In this document: positions 7,788 through 15,431 of the stretch, one piece after another
Layout of the letters: each line of letters opens with the position of its first letter
Numbering within the stretch: position 1 is the first letter of the stretch
Program-made: the position numbers and the translations under genes
The notes under the pieces: generated by a model
What the model saw: only the letters and a program-made list of their open reading frames with translations
What the model was told of the DNA's origin: nothing
The model's database searches: none
DNA from: Phycisphaerae bacterium
Lineage (GTDB): Bacteria; Planctomycetota; Phycisphaerae; Phycisphaerales; SM1A02
Direction: 5' to 3'
Assembly: GCA_016873275.1 (NCBI GenBank)
Contig: VGXO01000015.1
Location: 1 to 55,383, forward strand
DNA length: 55,383 nt

Positions 7788-9026
7788 CTAGTGCGCCTGC
7801 CACTGGATGGTGCTGAGGTCGATGCCCTCGCGGTGCAGGTCGTAGAGGGGGCTCATCGCGCGGAGGTGGTTCACCGCCTTCACGATCGAGTCGATCGCCT
7901 CGGTCACCTCGGCGTCGGTGCTCCATCGACCGAGGGAGAGCCGCAGCGAGCTGTGGGCGAGGTCGTCGCCCACGCCGAGGCTCTTGAGGACGTAGCTCGG
8001 CTCGAGGCTCGCGCTCGTGCAGGCGGAACCCGAGGAGCAGGCGATGTTCTTGATCCCCATCATCAGGCTCTCGCCCTCGACGAAGCCGAAGCTGATGTTC
8101 GCGAGGTGCGGGAGCCGCCGCTCGGCGTGACCGTTCACCTTCACCACGTCGAGGCGCTTGGCGAGCTCGACCTCGAGGCGGCGGCGCAACGCGAGCAGGC
8201 GGGCGCCCTCGCCGTCCATCCCCGTCTTGCAGAGCTCGCACGCCTTGCCGAAGCCGACGATGCCGGTGACGTCGAGGGTGCCCGAGCGCATCCCCCGCTC
8301 GTGCCCGCCGCCGTCGAGGAGCGCCTCGAGCCGGACCCGCGGCTTGCGGCGGCGCACGTAGAGCGCCCCGACGCCCTTCGGTCCGTAGATCTTGTGACCC
8401 GACCAGCTGAGCAGGTCGACGTGGTCGCGCTCGACGTCGGTCGGCATCTTGCCGACCCACTGCGTCGCGTCGGTGTGCAGGATCACCTCGCGGTCATGGC
8501 AGAGCCGACCGATCTCGGGCACCTCGTTGATGGTGCCGATCTCGTTGTTCGCCCACATGATCGAGACGAGGATGGTGTCGGGCCGCATCGCCGCCTCGAC
8601 CGCCTTCGCGGTGATCACGCCGTCCGCCGGCGGATCGAGGAAGGTGACGTCGAAGCCCTCGCGCTGGAGCCGCTTGCACGGGTCGAGCACCGCCTTGTGC
8701 TCGTGCGCCGCGGTGATGACGTGCCCGCGACCGGTGGTGCCGTCGGGACCCTTCGCGTACATCCGCGCGGCGCCCTTGATGGCGAGGTTGTTGCCCTCGG
8801 TCGCGCCGGAGGTCCAGACGATCTCCTTGGGATTCGCCCCGATCAGCGCCGCCGCCTGCTCGCGGGCGTGCTCGACCGCGTCCTCCGCCTCCCACCCGAA
8901 GGCGTGGTTGCGGCTCGAGGAGTTGCCGTACTTCTCGGTGAAGTACGGAAGCATCGCCTCCACCACCCGCGGATCGCAGCGGGTCGTCGAGGCGTTGTCC
9001 ATGTAGATGGGTCGCTTGGCAGCCAT
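7788..9026 (-). CDS. iscS: Cysteine desulfurase IscS
   Basis: A 412-residue PLP enzyme that removes sulfur from cysteine and hands it to IscU. The PLP lysine is Lys212 in [12 protein letters not shown], the ring-stacking His is in TAAHEHKA near 109, and the catalytic cysteine is Cys336 in SSGSACTS on the mobile loop. The long loop and length place it in the IscS/NifS group rather than SufS. The ATG at 9026 follows GGGAGAG at ribosome-site distance; the in-frame extension upstream has no family similarity. It is the first gene of the isc operon. No IscR-type Rrf2 regulator is adjacent. Confidence 0.96.
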   Translation of the reverse strand: MAAKRPIYMDNASTTRCDPRVVEAMLPYFTEKYGNSSSRNHAFGWEAEDAVEHAREQAAALIGANPKEIVWTSGATEGNNLAIKGAARMYAKGPDGTTGRGHVITAAHEHKAVLDPCKRLQREGFDVTFLDPPADGVITAKAVEAAMRPDTILVSIMWANNEIGTINEVPEIGRLCHDREVILHTDATQWVGKMPTDVERDHVDLLSWSGHKIYGPKGVGALYVRRRKPRVRLEALLDGGGHERGMRSGTLDVTGIVGFGKACELCKTGMDGEGARLLALRRRLEVELAKRLDVVKVNGHAERRLPHLANISFGFVEGESLMMGIKNIACSSGSACTSASLEPSYVLKSLGVGDDLAHSSLRLSLGRWSTDAEVTEAIDSIVKAVNHLRAMSPLYDLHREGIDLSTIQWQAH

Positions 9027-9116
9027 CGAGGGGACTCTCCCTTGGGTTCGGGCGGAGGAACCCGCCGTCGCCGTCATCTCATGGGGTGATCCGACGCGGA
9101 ATGCGCTGGGTCGCCG

Positions 9117-9145
9117 AGTGTAGGCGGAACCGCCGACCCCGGAAA
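9117..9145 (-). promoter_or_regulatory. Candidate sigma70-type promoter of the isc operon
   Basis: On the minus strand TTTCCG (9145-9140) and TACACT (9122-9117) are 17 bp apart. The predicted start lies ~85 nt upstream of iscS. The same TACACT hexamer is found at the nusA, rnr and glycosyltransferase promoters proposed here. Confidence 0.5.
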
Positions 9146-9225
9146 GAGGGTCGGGATTTCGGGCCGCCTCGCTCGTCGCCCTTCGCCCCGCGACGCGACT
9201 CGGAGTCGGGACTCCGGATCGAACT

Positions 9226-10770
9226 TCACTCCTCGGTCGTCGCCTCGCCAGCGCCAGACTCGACCCCCAACTCGACCGCACCCTCAACCTCAGCCTCAAC
9301 CTCAGCCTCAACCTCAGCCTCGACCTCAGCCTCGACCTCAGCCTCGACCTCAAGAGCCTCGAGCAGCGGCCCGAGGATCTGGCGATCGTCGAACCGCTGC
9401 ACGCCGGCGAAGCTCTCGCCGAAGCGGACGACGACGAGCCCGTGATCGGGAAGGACGTGGAGCCGCTGCTTGCCGAGACCCGCCGCCATCCAGATCCGGA
9501 GCGACGGATCGGGATCTCCACCGCCCGCGCGTCCGGAAACCGCGCCGCGAGGAACCTGGCTCACCTGCCGCTGCAGTCCCCGCGCCACCACCCGCTCGCC
9601 GATCGAGCCGTCCGCCTCCGGCGCCGCCTCCACCGCGTCCGCGCGAGGCAGCCACCAGGTCAGACCGTACGCGGGGTTCGCGGCGCTCGGCTCGAAGCAG
9701 CGAAGGAGCACCTCCTCGTCGATCGCCGAGACCTCGCCGCCCTCCGCATCCACGCGACCGCCGCGGCGCACGAACTCGCCGAAGCGCGCCCACTCCCGAG
9801 CCGTGAGCCGGGCACCCCCTGGCAGGTTCAGGTTTCCCGCGCGATCGCGACCCCAGCTGCGGCTCGCGCCGCCGAGCCCGCTCGGCGCGAGGACGCGGCG
9901 GTCGAGATACGCCTCGAGCGACTCGTCCTCGAGGCGACCCTCGCTGCGTGCGTCGGCGAGCACCCGCTCGAGCATCTCGCCGAACGCGAAGAAGTGGCTC
10001 GGTCCATAGCGGAACCGAGCCCCCGGCTCGTCGCGCATCGGCACCTCGATGCTCGCGGCGAACTTGTCCCTCACCGGCGCGGCGTCCGACGACGCGCCCC
10101 GACGCGAGGGGCGGTCGGCGCCGATCATTCGACCGATCAGACCACCACCGCGGCTTCCGAGGGTCGAGTCGGCGGGATCGAGCCCGCTCGAGAGCTCGAG
10201 CAGCTGCCGCACGGTGATCCTCGACTTGCGAGGATCATCCCGCCACTCGGTGATCACCTCCGCGACCGGCTGCTCCCACGTGATCAACCCATCCTCGACC
10301 GCCGCCGCCGCGAGGACCCCGACGAAGCTCTTCGTCCCGCTCGCGAGGGGATGGCGGCTAGTCGCGGTCCAGGGCGCCTCGTAGCGCTCGTAGACGATCT
10401 CGCCGTCGAGGAGGACGAGGAGGGCGTGCCCCTTGAAGCGGCGGGAGTACTCGGCGGCGACCTCGCCGGCGGCGGCGAGGGCGGCGCGGCGGTCCTCGAC
10501 GGACTCCGACCTCGCGGCGTCCGGCTCCGCTCGCGGCGGATCGGTCGGCGCACGTGGGCTCACCACGTCGTCGATGCTCGCGACCTCGGCGCTCGACGCG
10601 CTCGGATCCTCCTGCCGAGCAGCCCCCGCGGGCGGCGCCTCGGCGCAGGCGGCGAGCACCGCGAGCAGGAGGCTCGCGGGCGCGACGCGGGTCATCCAGG
10701 AGGTCATCCCGGAGGTCATCCAGGAGGAGGCTGTCTCACGTCGAGCGATCGAGGCTCCGGGTTCGAGCAT
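9226..10770 (-). CDS. Serine hydrolase lipoprotein, beta-lactamase/class C family
   Basis: A 514-residue exported protein of the beta-lactamase-related family (Pfam Beta-lactamase). The SxxK motif is SGTK near residues 144-147 ([11 protein letters not shown]) and is followed by the helix [26 protein letters not shown] lies where the YxN motif is expected but lacks a clear YxN. The family covers esterases, D-aminopeptidases and beta-lactamases, so the substrate is open. I chose the ATG at 10770 for the AAGGGAAG ahead of it; ATGs at 10719, 10707 and 10695 also precede the lipobox LAAC. The region before the lipobox holds three 12-bp repeats (M-T-S-W/G) and the C-terminus holds six 12-bp repeats giving an acidic (EVEA)n tail. 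Confidence 0.8.
   Translation of the reverse strand: MLEPGASIARRETASSWMTSGMTSWMTRVAPASLLLAVLAACAEAPPAGAARQEDPSASSAEVASIDDVVSPRAPTDPPRAEPDAARSESVEDRRAALAAAGEVAAEYSRRFKGHALLVLLDGEIVYERYEAPWTATSRHPLASGTKSFVGVLAAAAVEDGLITWEQPVAEVITEWRDDPRKSRITVRQLLELSSGLDPADSTLGSRGGGLIGRMIGADRPSRRGASSDAAPVRDKFAASIEVPMRDEPGARFRYGPSHFFAFGEMLERVLADARSEGRLEDESLEAYLDRRVLAPSGLGGASRSWGRDRAGNLNLPGGARLTAREWARFGEFVRRGGRVDAEGGEVSAIDEEVLLRCFEPSAANPAYGLTWWLPRADAVEAAPEADGSIGERVVARGLQRQVSQVPRGAVSGRAGGGDPDPSLRIWMAAGLGKQRLHVLPDHGLVVVRFGESFAGVQRFDDRQILGPLLEALEVEAEVEAEVEAEVEAEVEAEVEGAVELGVESGAGEATTEE
9282..9353. repeat. In-frame 12-bp repeat, six units
   Basis: Six consecutive units of CCTCAACCTCAG or CCTCGACCTCAG. They encode the acidic EVEA repeat at the C-terminus of the serine hydrolase. 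The first three units use AAC and the last three GAC, suggesting two rounds of duplication. Confidence 0.9.
10690..10725. repeat. In-frame 12-bp repeat, three units
   Basis: Three units of GGTCATCC(A/C)GGA. On the minus strand each contains an ATG, so the array supplies three alternative start codons just before the serine hydrolase signal peptide. Confidence 0.8.
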
Positions 10771-10912
10771 CGAGCTTCCCTTCGGATCATCGGCGAGTCG
10801 CGCGGCGCGGTCAGGATCGTCCGCGCGAGTCGGCAACGGGACGCCGCCCTCCGCATTGCATGCCGCATCGTCGCCCCCGCCCCCGACGCCGTATCGTGCC
10901 GGGTCGATCGGC

Positions 10913-12469
10913 ATGTCGAGCCACCGCGACCACAACCTCGCCTCGCTCCTCCTCGAGGGCTCGCGCGACCCTCGTGCGGCGGCGATCGTCGAGCCGGAGG
11001 GCGAGACGCTCTCGCATGGGGAACTCGAACGTCGGATCCGCCGGCTCGTGGGGACCCTCCGCTCGCTCGGCGTCGCGCCGGGCGACCGCGTCGCGGTGCA
11101 GTCCGAGAAGTCGGTCGAGTCCGTCCTTCTTTATGTGGCGTGCCTCCGGGTCGGCGCCGTCTACCTGCCCCTGCAGGGCGGGGCGACGCCGGTCGAGTGC
11201 GGGCGGTTCATCGAGGACGCGCGACCCCAACTCGTCGTCTGCCGTCCGGGCGACGAGCCGCGGCACGCCGCGACGGTCGCGGCGGCGGGCGTCCGGGAGG
11301 TGCGGTCGCTCGGAGCACGAACCGGCTCGCTCCTCGTCGATGCCTCGCTCGCGAGCGAGGATCCGTCGATCGAGGCGGTCGCGCCGGACGACCTCGCCGC
11401 GATCCTCTACACCTCCGGCACGACCGGTCGCAGCAAGGGCGCGATGCTGAGCCACCGGAACCTCGCGGCGAACGCCCGATCGCTCCTCGAGGCGTGGCGG
11501 TTCGATCATCCCGCGGCGGGCGAGCGTCGGAGCGGCCGCGACCGCCTGCTCCACGTCCTTCCCATCGACCACGTGCACGGGCTCTTCGTCGCGCTCCACA
11601 CCCTGCTCGCAAGCGGCGGCGAGATCCTCTGGCGACCGCGCTTCGACGCCGCGGAGGCGGCGCGGCTCCTCGACGGGTGCACGCTCTTCATGGGCGTCCC
11701 GACGCACTACGTCCGGCTGCTCGCCGAGCCGTCCTTCCAACGGAACCGTCTCGGCGGGATCCGCGCGTTCATCAGCGGCTCGGCGCCGCTCCTCGAGGAG
11801 ACCTTCCTCGAGTTCGAGGCGCGGACGGGTCGGCGCATCCTCGAGCGATACGGCATGACCGAGGCGGGCATGATCGCCTCGAACCCCTACGACGACGAGT
11901 CGGCGCGGCGACCGGGCGTGGTCGGTCGGGCGCTGCCCGGCGTCGAGCTGCGCCTCGCCGACGACGAGGGTCGCGCGGTCGCGCCCGGCGGGGTCGGGGC
12001 GGTCGAGATCCGCGGCGAGAGCGTCTCCCGCGGCTACTGGAACATGCCCGAGCGCCGCGCGACCGACTTCCGACCCGACGGCTTCTTCGTGAGCGGCGAC
12101 CTCGGGCGCCTCGAGCCGGACGGCATGCTGCGCCTCGTCGGGCGAGCGAGCGACATGGTGATCTCCGGCGGGCTCAACGTGTACCCCAAGGAGATCGAGA
12201 TGGTGCTCGACCGCCTGCCCGGCGTGGGGGAGAGCGCCGTCTTCGGCGTGCCGCATCCGGACCTCGGCGAGGCGGTGGTCGCGGCGGTCGTCGCGACGGA
12301 GCCCGCGGCGCCGCCCGAGGAGCGGAGCCTCATCGCCGCGGCGCGGGAGAGCCTCGCGGGGTTCAAGTGCCCCAAGCGGGTGATCGTCCTCGCCGAGCTT
12401 CCCCGCAACGCGATGGGCAAGGTCCAGAAGCGGGTGCTCCGCGACGCGCACCGGTCGCTCTTCGCCTGA
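10913..12469 (+). CDS. matB: Malonyl-CoA synthetase-like acyl-CoA ligase
   Basis: A 518-residue adenylate-forming enzyme. The P-loop is YTSGTTGRSKG (residues ~166-176), the A5 motif is ERYGMTEAGM near 311, and the C-terminal lysine motif is PRNAMGKVQKR. Several blocks match MatB (malonyl/methylmalonyl-CoA synthetase) better than fatty acyl ligases: VLPIDHVHGLFVALH, FMGVPTHYVRLL, FISGSAPLLEETF and ASNPYDD. MatB makes malonyl-CoA from malonate, ATP and CoA in the cytosol. No malonyl-CoA decarboxylase or malonate transporter is adjacent, so the pathway context is missing and specificity is inferred. It is divergent from the serine hydrolase gene. A TATCGT hexamer lies 15 bp before the ATG. Confidence 0.82.
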   Translation: MSSHRDHNLASLLLEGSRDPRAAAIVEPEGETLSHGELERRIRRLVGTLRSLGVAPGDRVAVQSEKSVESVLLYVACLRVGAVYLPLQGGATPVECGRFIEDARPQLVVCRPGDEPRHAATVAAAGVREVRSLGARTGSLLVDASLASEDPSIEAVAPDDLAAILYTSGTTGRSKGAMLSHRNLAANARSLLEAWRFDHPAAGERRSGRDRLLHVLPIDHVHGLFVALHTLLASGGEILWRPRFDAAEAARLLDGCTLFMGVPTHYVRLLAEPSFQRNRLGGIRAFISGSAPLLEETFLEFEARTGRRILERYGMTEAGMIASNPYDDESARRPGVVGRALPGVELRLADDEGRAVAPGGVGAVEIRGESVSRGYWNMPERRATDFRPDGFFVSGDLGRLEPDGMLRLVGRASDMVISGGLNVYPKEIEMVLDRLPGVGESAVFGVPHPDLGEAVVAAVVATEPAAPPEERSLIAAARESLAGFKCPKRVIVLAELPRNAMGKVQKRVLRDAHRSLFA

Positions 12470-12691
12470 ACGACCGGGCGACCCGGCGCCCCCTCCGCGG
12501 TCCGCGGGGTCGCGACGAAGGACGATCGCTTGCGAAGTTGCCCGGTGACGCTTCCGCCGCGATCCGCGACGGCGACAATCCGACCTCCCGCTAGGTCCCG
12601 CGGCACGGACGCCGCGACGACCACGAGGGGCATGAACGCGACGCGATCCGCCGACCTCCGCCCACGCGGAGGTCGCGGCACGGAGGCTGGC

Positions 12692-13612
12692 ATGGAGACG
12701 CGGACTCATCGACGGCTCAGGGCGACGGCGGTGCGGTGGCTCCTCGAGATCGGCTGCCGCGCGGTCGCGACCGAGGTCACCTGCCCGATCGGGCGATGGC
12801 GCCTCGACGCGGCGGGCTGGCTCGACGATGCCGAGGAAGGTCCCCTGCCCGAGCCGAGACCGCTGCGTCGGAGCGCTGCGCCCGTCAAGCTCGGCGCGTC
12901 GGAATCGATCGACGCGGGACCGGGGCTCTTCGAGGCGATGGTCGATCCATCCGGCGAGGCGCGTCGAGGTCCGCGGCGACGCGGCGGTCCGCGTCGCCCC
13001 CGCACGATCGTCATCGAGTGCAAGCAGTCCCGCGCCGACTTCCACCGAAACGACTCGACGCGCGAGGCGCTCCTCGCCGAGCGCGAGCGGCTGCGGGCGC
13101 AGGCCCGCCGCATCGAGGAGGTCCGCATCAAGCGTCACGAGCCGCACCTCCGGAAGATCGAGGCGGGGCTCTTCGAGGAGGAGGAGTCCTGGGACTTCTC
13201 CGCGACCCGCATCGGCGCCTACCGCACGGTGCTCGAGCGGCTCGAGACCATCGAGCGGGAGCTCTACGGGCGCAGCAAGTTCGACCTCCTCCGCCGATAC
13301 CGCCTCGCCGATCACTGCTTCGTGCTGTGTCCGCGGGGGCTTCTCCAGCCGCGCGAGGTGCCGGAGGGATGGGGTCTGCTCGAGTGGTCGCGTCCCCGGA
13401 CGTCGCGCCCCCACACGTCGCGTGCCGACGCGGCGGAGACGGATCGCGCCGCGGCGACCGCCGCCGCTCGCGCCGACCTCGCCCCCATCCGACGCCGGCT
13501 CGACGCCCCGCGCCTCGAGACCGCGGACACCCGCCGGGCGAGGCTCCTCCGCAACGTCGCGGTCGCCGCGACCCGCGCGGCCTGGCGGCGATGGCGCGAG
13601 GATGCACGATGA
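12692..13612 (+). CDS. PD-(D/E)XK nuclease-fold protein, MmcB-like
   Basis: A 306-residue protein. The ATG at 12692 has a GGAGG site 6 bp ahead. The N-terminal part fits the restriction-endonuclease fold of the MmcB type: an N-terminal helix, Asp39 in RWRLDAAGW, and Glu109-x-Lys111 in IVIECKQSRADFH. After a long charged helix (residues ~122-205) the last strands of the fold return as DHCFVLCPRG and WGLLEW. Two insertions, a basic loop (55-105) and the helical segment, make it far longer than MmcB (~150). A DNA repair or processing role is a family-based guess. It stands alone between the MatB-like gene and tRNA-Arg. A GACAAT hexamer at 12574-12579 could be its -10. Confidence 0.65.
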   Translation: METRTHRRLRATAVRWLLEIGCRAVATEVTCPIGRWRLDAAGWLDDAEEGPLPEPRPLRRSAAPVKLGASESIDAGPGLFEAMVDPSGEARRGPRRRGGPRRPRTIVIECKQSRADFHRNDSTREALLAERERLRAQARRIEEVRIKRHEPHLRKIEAGLFEEEESWDFSATRIGAYRTVLERLETIERELYGRSKFDLLRRYRLADHCFVLCPRGLLQPREVPEGWGLLEWSRPRTSRPHTSRADAAETDRAAATAAARADLAPIRRRLDAPRLETADTRRARLLRNVAVAATRAAWRRWREDAR

Positions 13613-13672
13613 GTCGACGGTGGCGCGGATCGACGACGATCCGCGATCGACGACGGCTCGCGTTGAGAACGA

Positions 13673-13702
13673 CCCGCGACGACCCGCGACGACCCGCGAC
13701 CA
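13673..13702. repeat. Short 10-bp tandem repeat, three units
   Basis: Three units of ACGACCCGCG in the spacer between the PD-(D/E)XK gene and tRNA-Arg. The rest of 13613-13781 shows no gene or recognisable signal. Confidence 0.7.
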
Positions 13703-13781
13703 CTCGCGCCGCGAGGGCGCCTCGACGTCGCGATCGACCCGCGGGCGTGGGCGCCGCCCTCCCCTGAGGCTTCGTTCGGAA

Positions 13782-13855
13782 CGCCCCCGGCCCGATTCGA
13801 ACGGGCGACCTAGCGCTTAGAAGGCGCTTGCTCTATCCGCCTGAGCTACGGGGGC
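13782..13855 (-). tRNA. tRNA-Arg (anticodon TCT)
   Basis: A 74-base cloverleaf on the minus strand. The acceptor stem GCCCCCG pairs with CGGGGGC, followed by discriminator G. The D-arm contains TAGCTCAGGCGGATAGAGCA, the anticodon stem-loop is AGCGC-CTTCTAA-GCGCT with anticodon TCT, and the T-arm contains the standard GTTCGAATC. The CCA end is not encoded. It reads AGA codons, which are rare in such a GC-rich genome. Confidence 0.96.
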
Positions 13856-13950
13856 AGCACGAGGTTGTCCGAGAAAGTCTATCGGTCGATCCTGCCGCCT
13901 CCCGCACAGGGATGGCGGGGTGCCGCGGCGATGCCGCCATCGCGGGAGCA

Positions 13951-14124
13951 GGGTTCAAAGGGGTTCAAGGACACCCAGAGGGTTCAAAGGGATTCAGGGA
14001 TTCAAGGACACGCAGGCTTCAAGGACACGCAGGGTTCAAGGACACGCAGGGTTCAAGGGATTCAAGGACACGCAGGGTTCAAGGACACGCAGAGGGTTCA
14101 AGGACACGCAGGGTTCAAGGACAC
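13951..14124. repeat. 16-bp tandem repeat array
   Basis: Eight or so complete or near-complete units of GGTTCAAGGACACGCA, mixed with shorter derived units (GGTTCAAAGG, GGATTCA). It lies between tRNA-Arg and the first exported-protein gene. With the flanks, 13856-14315 holds this array, a strong hairpin at its right end, and no convincing gene. Confidence 0.9.
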
Positions 14125-14257
14125 GAGCGGGCCGGCACGCGACGCGTCGCGCCGAGAGATGCGCGATCGATCGCCAGCACCGATCCTCGGAACTTCCGCC
14201 TCGATCCGAGGTCCCCCGCTCGGCGAGCCGTAGGTTCCGCCCTCGACCCGGCGACAC

Positions 14258-14292
14258 GGCGGGAACCCGCGGGATGGTCCCGCGGTCCCGCC
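14258..14292 (+). promoter_or_regulatory. Strong hairpin in the 5' leader of the next gene
   Basis: An 8-bp inner stem (CCGCGGGA/TCCCGCGG, loop TGG) stacks on a 7-bp outer stem (GGCGGGA/TCCCGCC) with a two-base bulge. It ends 23 bp before the ATG at 14316, just upstream of the GAGGAG ribosome site. There is no T-run, so it is more likely a leader structure or mRNA stabiliser than a terminator. Confidence 0.5.
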
Positions 14293-14315
14293 GGTCGGGG
14301 TCCGAGGAGTCCGTC

Positions 14316-15314
14316 ATGTCGAGCCCCCACGTCAGCGTGCCTTGTCCGCTTGATGCATCGACCTCGACCGTCGCCGATGCCTCTGCCGCCTCGATCGGGG
14401 TCGCGTCCTCGCTCCGCGCCGCAGGATCCCTGACGCTGCTGATCGCCGCGATCCTCGGCGTGACCAGCGCCGCCGCGGCGAGTCCGCCTCCGTGCCCGCC
14501 CTACGTCGAGCTTCCCTGCGTGCCGCCGGATCCGGACGGCGAGGAGGGCGGCGTGCCGCCGACCTTCGTCTGCCAGCCCGGTCCCGGCGGTTGGGTGCGC
14601 CCGCCGATCAGCCATGCCGGCAGCCCCGCGCAGCCGATCGACGATCGCCTCGAGTTCACCATGGGTCTCACGCGCTGGCACCGCCATCGCACCGCGGAGA
14701 GCCGCCCCTCCTTCGCGAGCTGCATGACGATGCTCTCCGGTCAGTCAATCTTCGCCGGGACGGGAAGCCAGGCGACCTCGATCGCCGCCTCCTTCCAGAC
14801 CCAGATGCGCGAGTACTGGGAGGGCGCGGGACCGGCGTCGCCGCGGCTCGTCTCCCTCGCCGCGACCGGCTTCGCGGGCATGTCGATCAGCGTGACCTGC
14901 TCGCCCCAGATGGGCTGCGTCTCGACGGCGGCTTCGACCGTCGCCGGCAGTTGCGCGTCGCTCGGCAACGCCTCGGCGCTCCTCGAGCCGCGGGCGATCG
15001 ATGCCTCGGTCCGCTACGACGCGTCGAGCTCGCGGCTCGAGTTCGAGGGCAACATCGGCGCGTCGGTCGAGGACTCCAACTTGTCGATGATCGGCTCCAT
15101 GTCCCGCGAGGCGCGCTGGAGCCTCCAGGGGACCGGCGCCGCGAGCGGCGGCGCGAGCTACGCGGTCCGACCCGACCGCACCTACTGCGCCTTCACGAAC
15201 CGACCGATCACCCGCCGCGGCAGCGCCGGCATGAGCACCAGCGTCGCCGCGACGGTGAACGCCGGCTCGGCGGCCGCGACCGCGATCGCCGTCGCCGGCT
15301 TCGAGGTCAACTGA
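14316..15314 (+). CDS. Exported protein of unknown function
   Basis: A 332-residue protein I do not recognise. The ATG at 14316 has GAGGAG 7 bp upstream. A long N-terminal region ends in a hydrophobic segment (SLTLLIAAILGVTSAAAAS, residues ~35-55) that looks like a signal peptide preceded by a 30-residue Ser/Ala/Thr-rich stretch. The mature part has a Cys/Pro-rich opening (PPPCPPYVELPCVPPD), a middle region rich in Ser/Ala/Gly and small hydrophobics (SMTMLSGQ, ISVTCSPQMGC) and alternating-strand character towards the end. Its six or more cysteines suggest disulfides in the periplasm or outside the cell. The hairpin just upstream may affect expression. Confidence 0.65.
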   Translation: MSSPHVSVPCPLDASTSTVADASAASIGVASSLRAAGSLTLLIAAILGVTSAAAASPPPCPPYVELPCVPPDPDGEEGGVPPTFVCQPGPGGWVRPPISHAGSPAQPIDDRLEFTMGLTRWHRHRTAESRPSFASCMTMLSGQSIFAGTGSQATSIAASFQTQMREYWEGAGPASPRLVSLAATGFAGMSISVTCSPQMGCVSTAASTVAGSCASLGNASALLEPRAIDASVRYDASSSRLEFEGNIGASVEDSNLSMIGSMSREARWSLQGTGAASGGASYAVRPDRTYCAFTNRPITRRGSAGMSTSVAATVNAGSAAATAIAVAGFEVN

Positions 15315-15352
15315 CCTCGCGCCCTGCCTCATCGGACCCTCCCCTTCCCGAT

Positions 15353-15382
15353 CCGCGTGGTCGTCCTCGCGCGACCACGCGG
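15353..15382. terminator. 11-bp hairpin between exported-protein genes
   Basis: CCGCGTGGTCG at 15353-15363 pairs perfectly with CGACCACGCGG at 15372-15382, loop of 8. It is 38 bp after one stop codon and 50 bp before the next ATG, with no T-run. It could end the first transcript or structure the leader of the second. Confidence 0.4.
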
Positions 15383-15431
15383 GCGGGGCGGGGTCGACGT
15401 CGCCGCGCCCGCCTCCAGGCACGAGCCCGCC

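Noticed and set aside
6826-9026. Nif-specific cluster (nifS/nifU) for nitrogen fixation
   Set aside because: IscU here is a single scaffold domain without the NifU C-terminal domain, and no nif gene is near. A housekeeping isc set fits better.
9027-9225. IscR-type regulator gene upstream of iscS
   Set aside because: The 199-bp gap is non-coding and the next gene is a serine hydrolase; no Rrf2 sequence is present.
10811-13414. An 867-codon minus-strand frame opposite matB and the PD-(D/E)XK gene
   Set aside because: Both plus-strand genes have clear motifs; the antisense frame has none and spans two genes and their spacer.
13782-14315. Genomic island or prophage attachment at tRNA-Arg
   Set aside because: No integrase lies nearby and no repeat of the tRNA 3' end was seen. 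The adjacent array is a 16-bp minisatellite unrelated to the tRNA.
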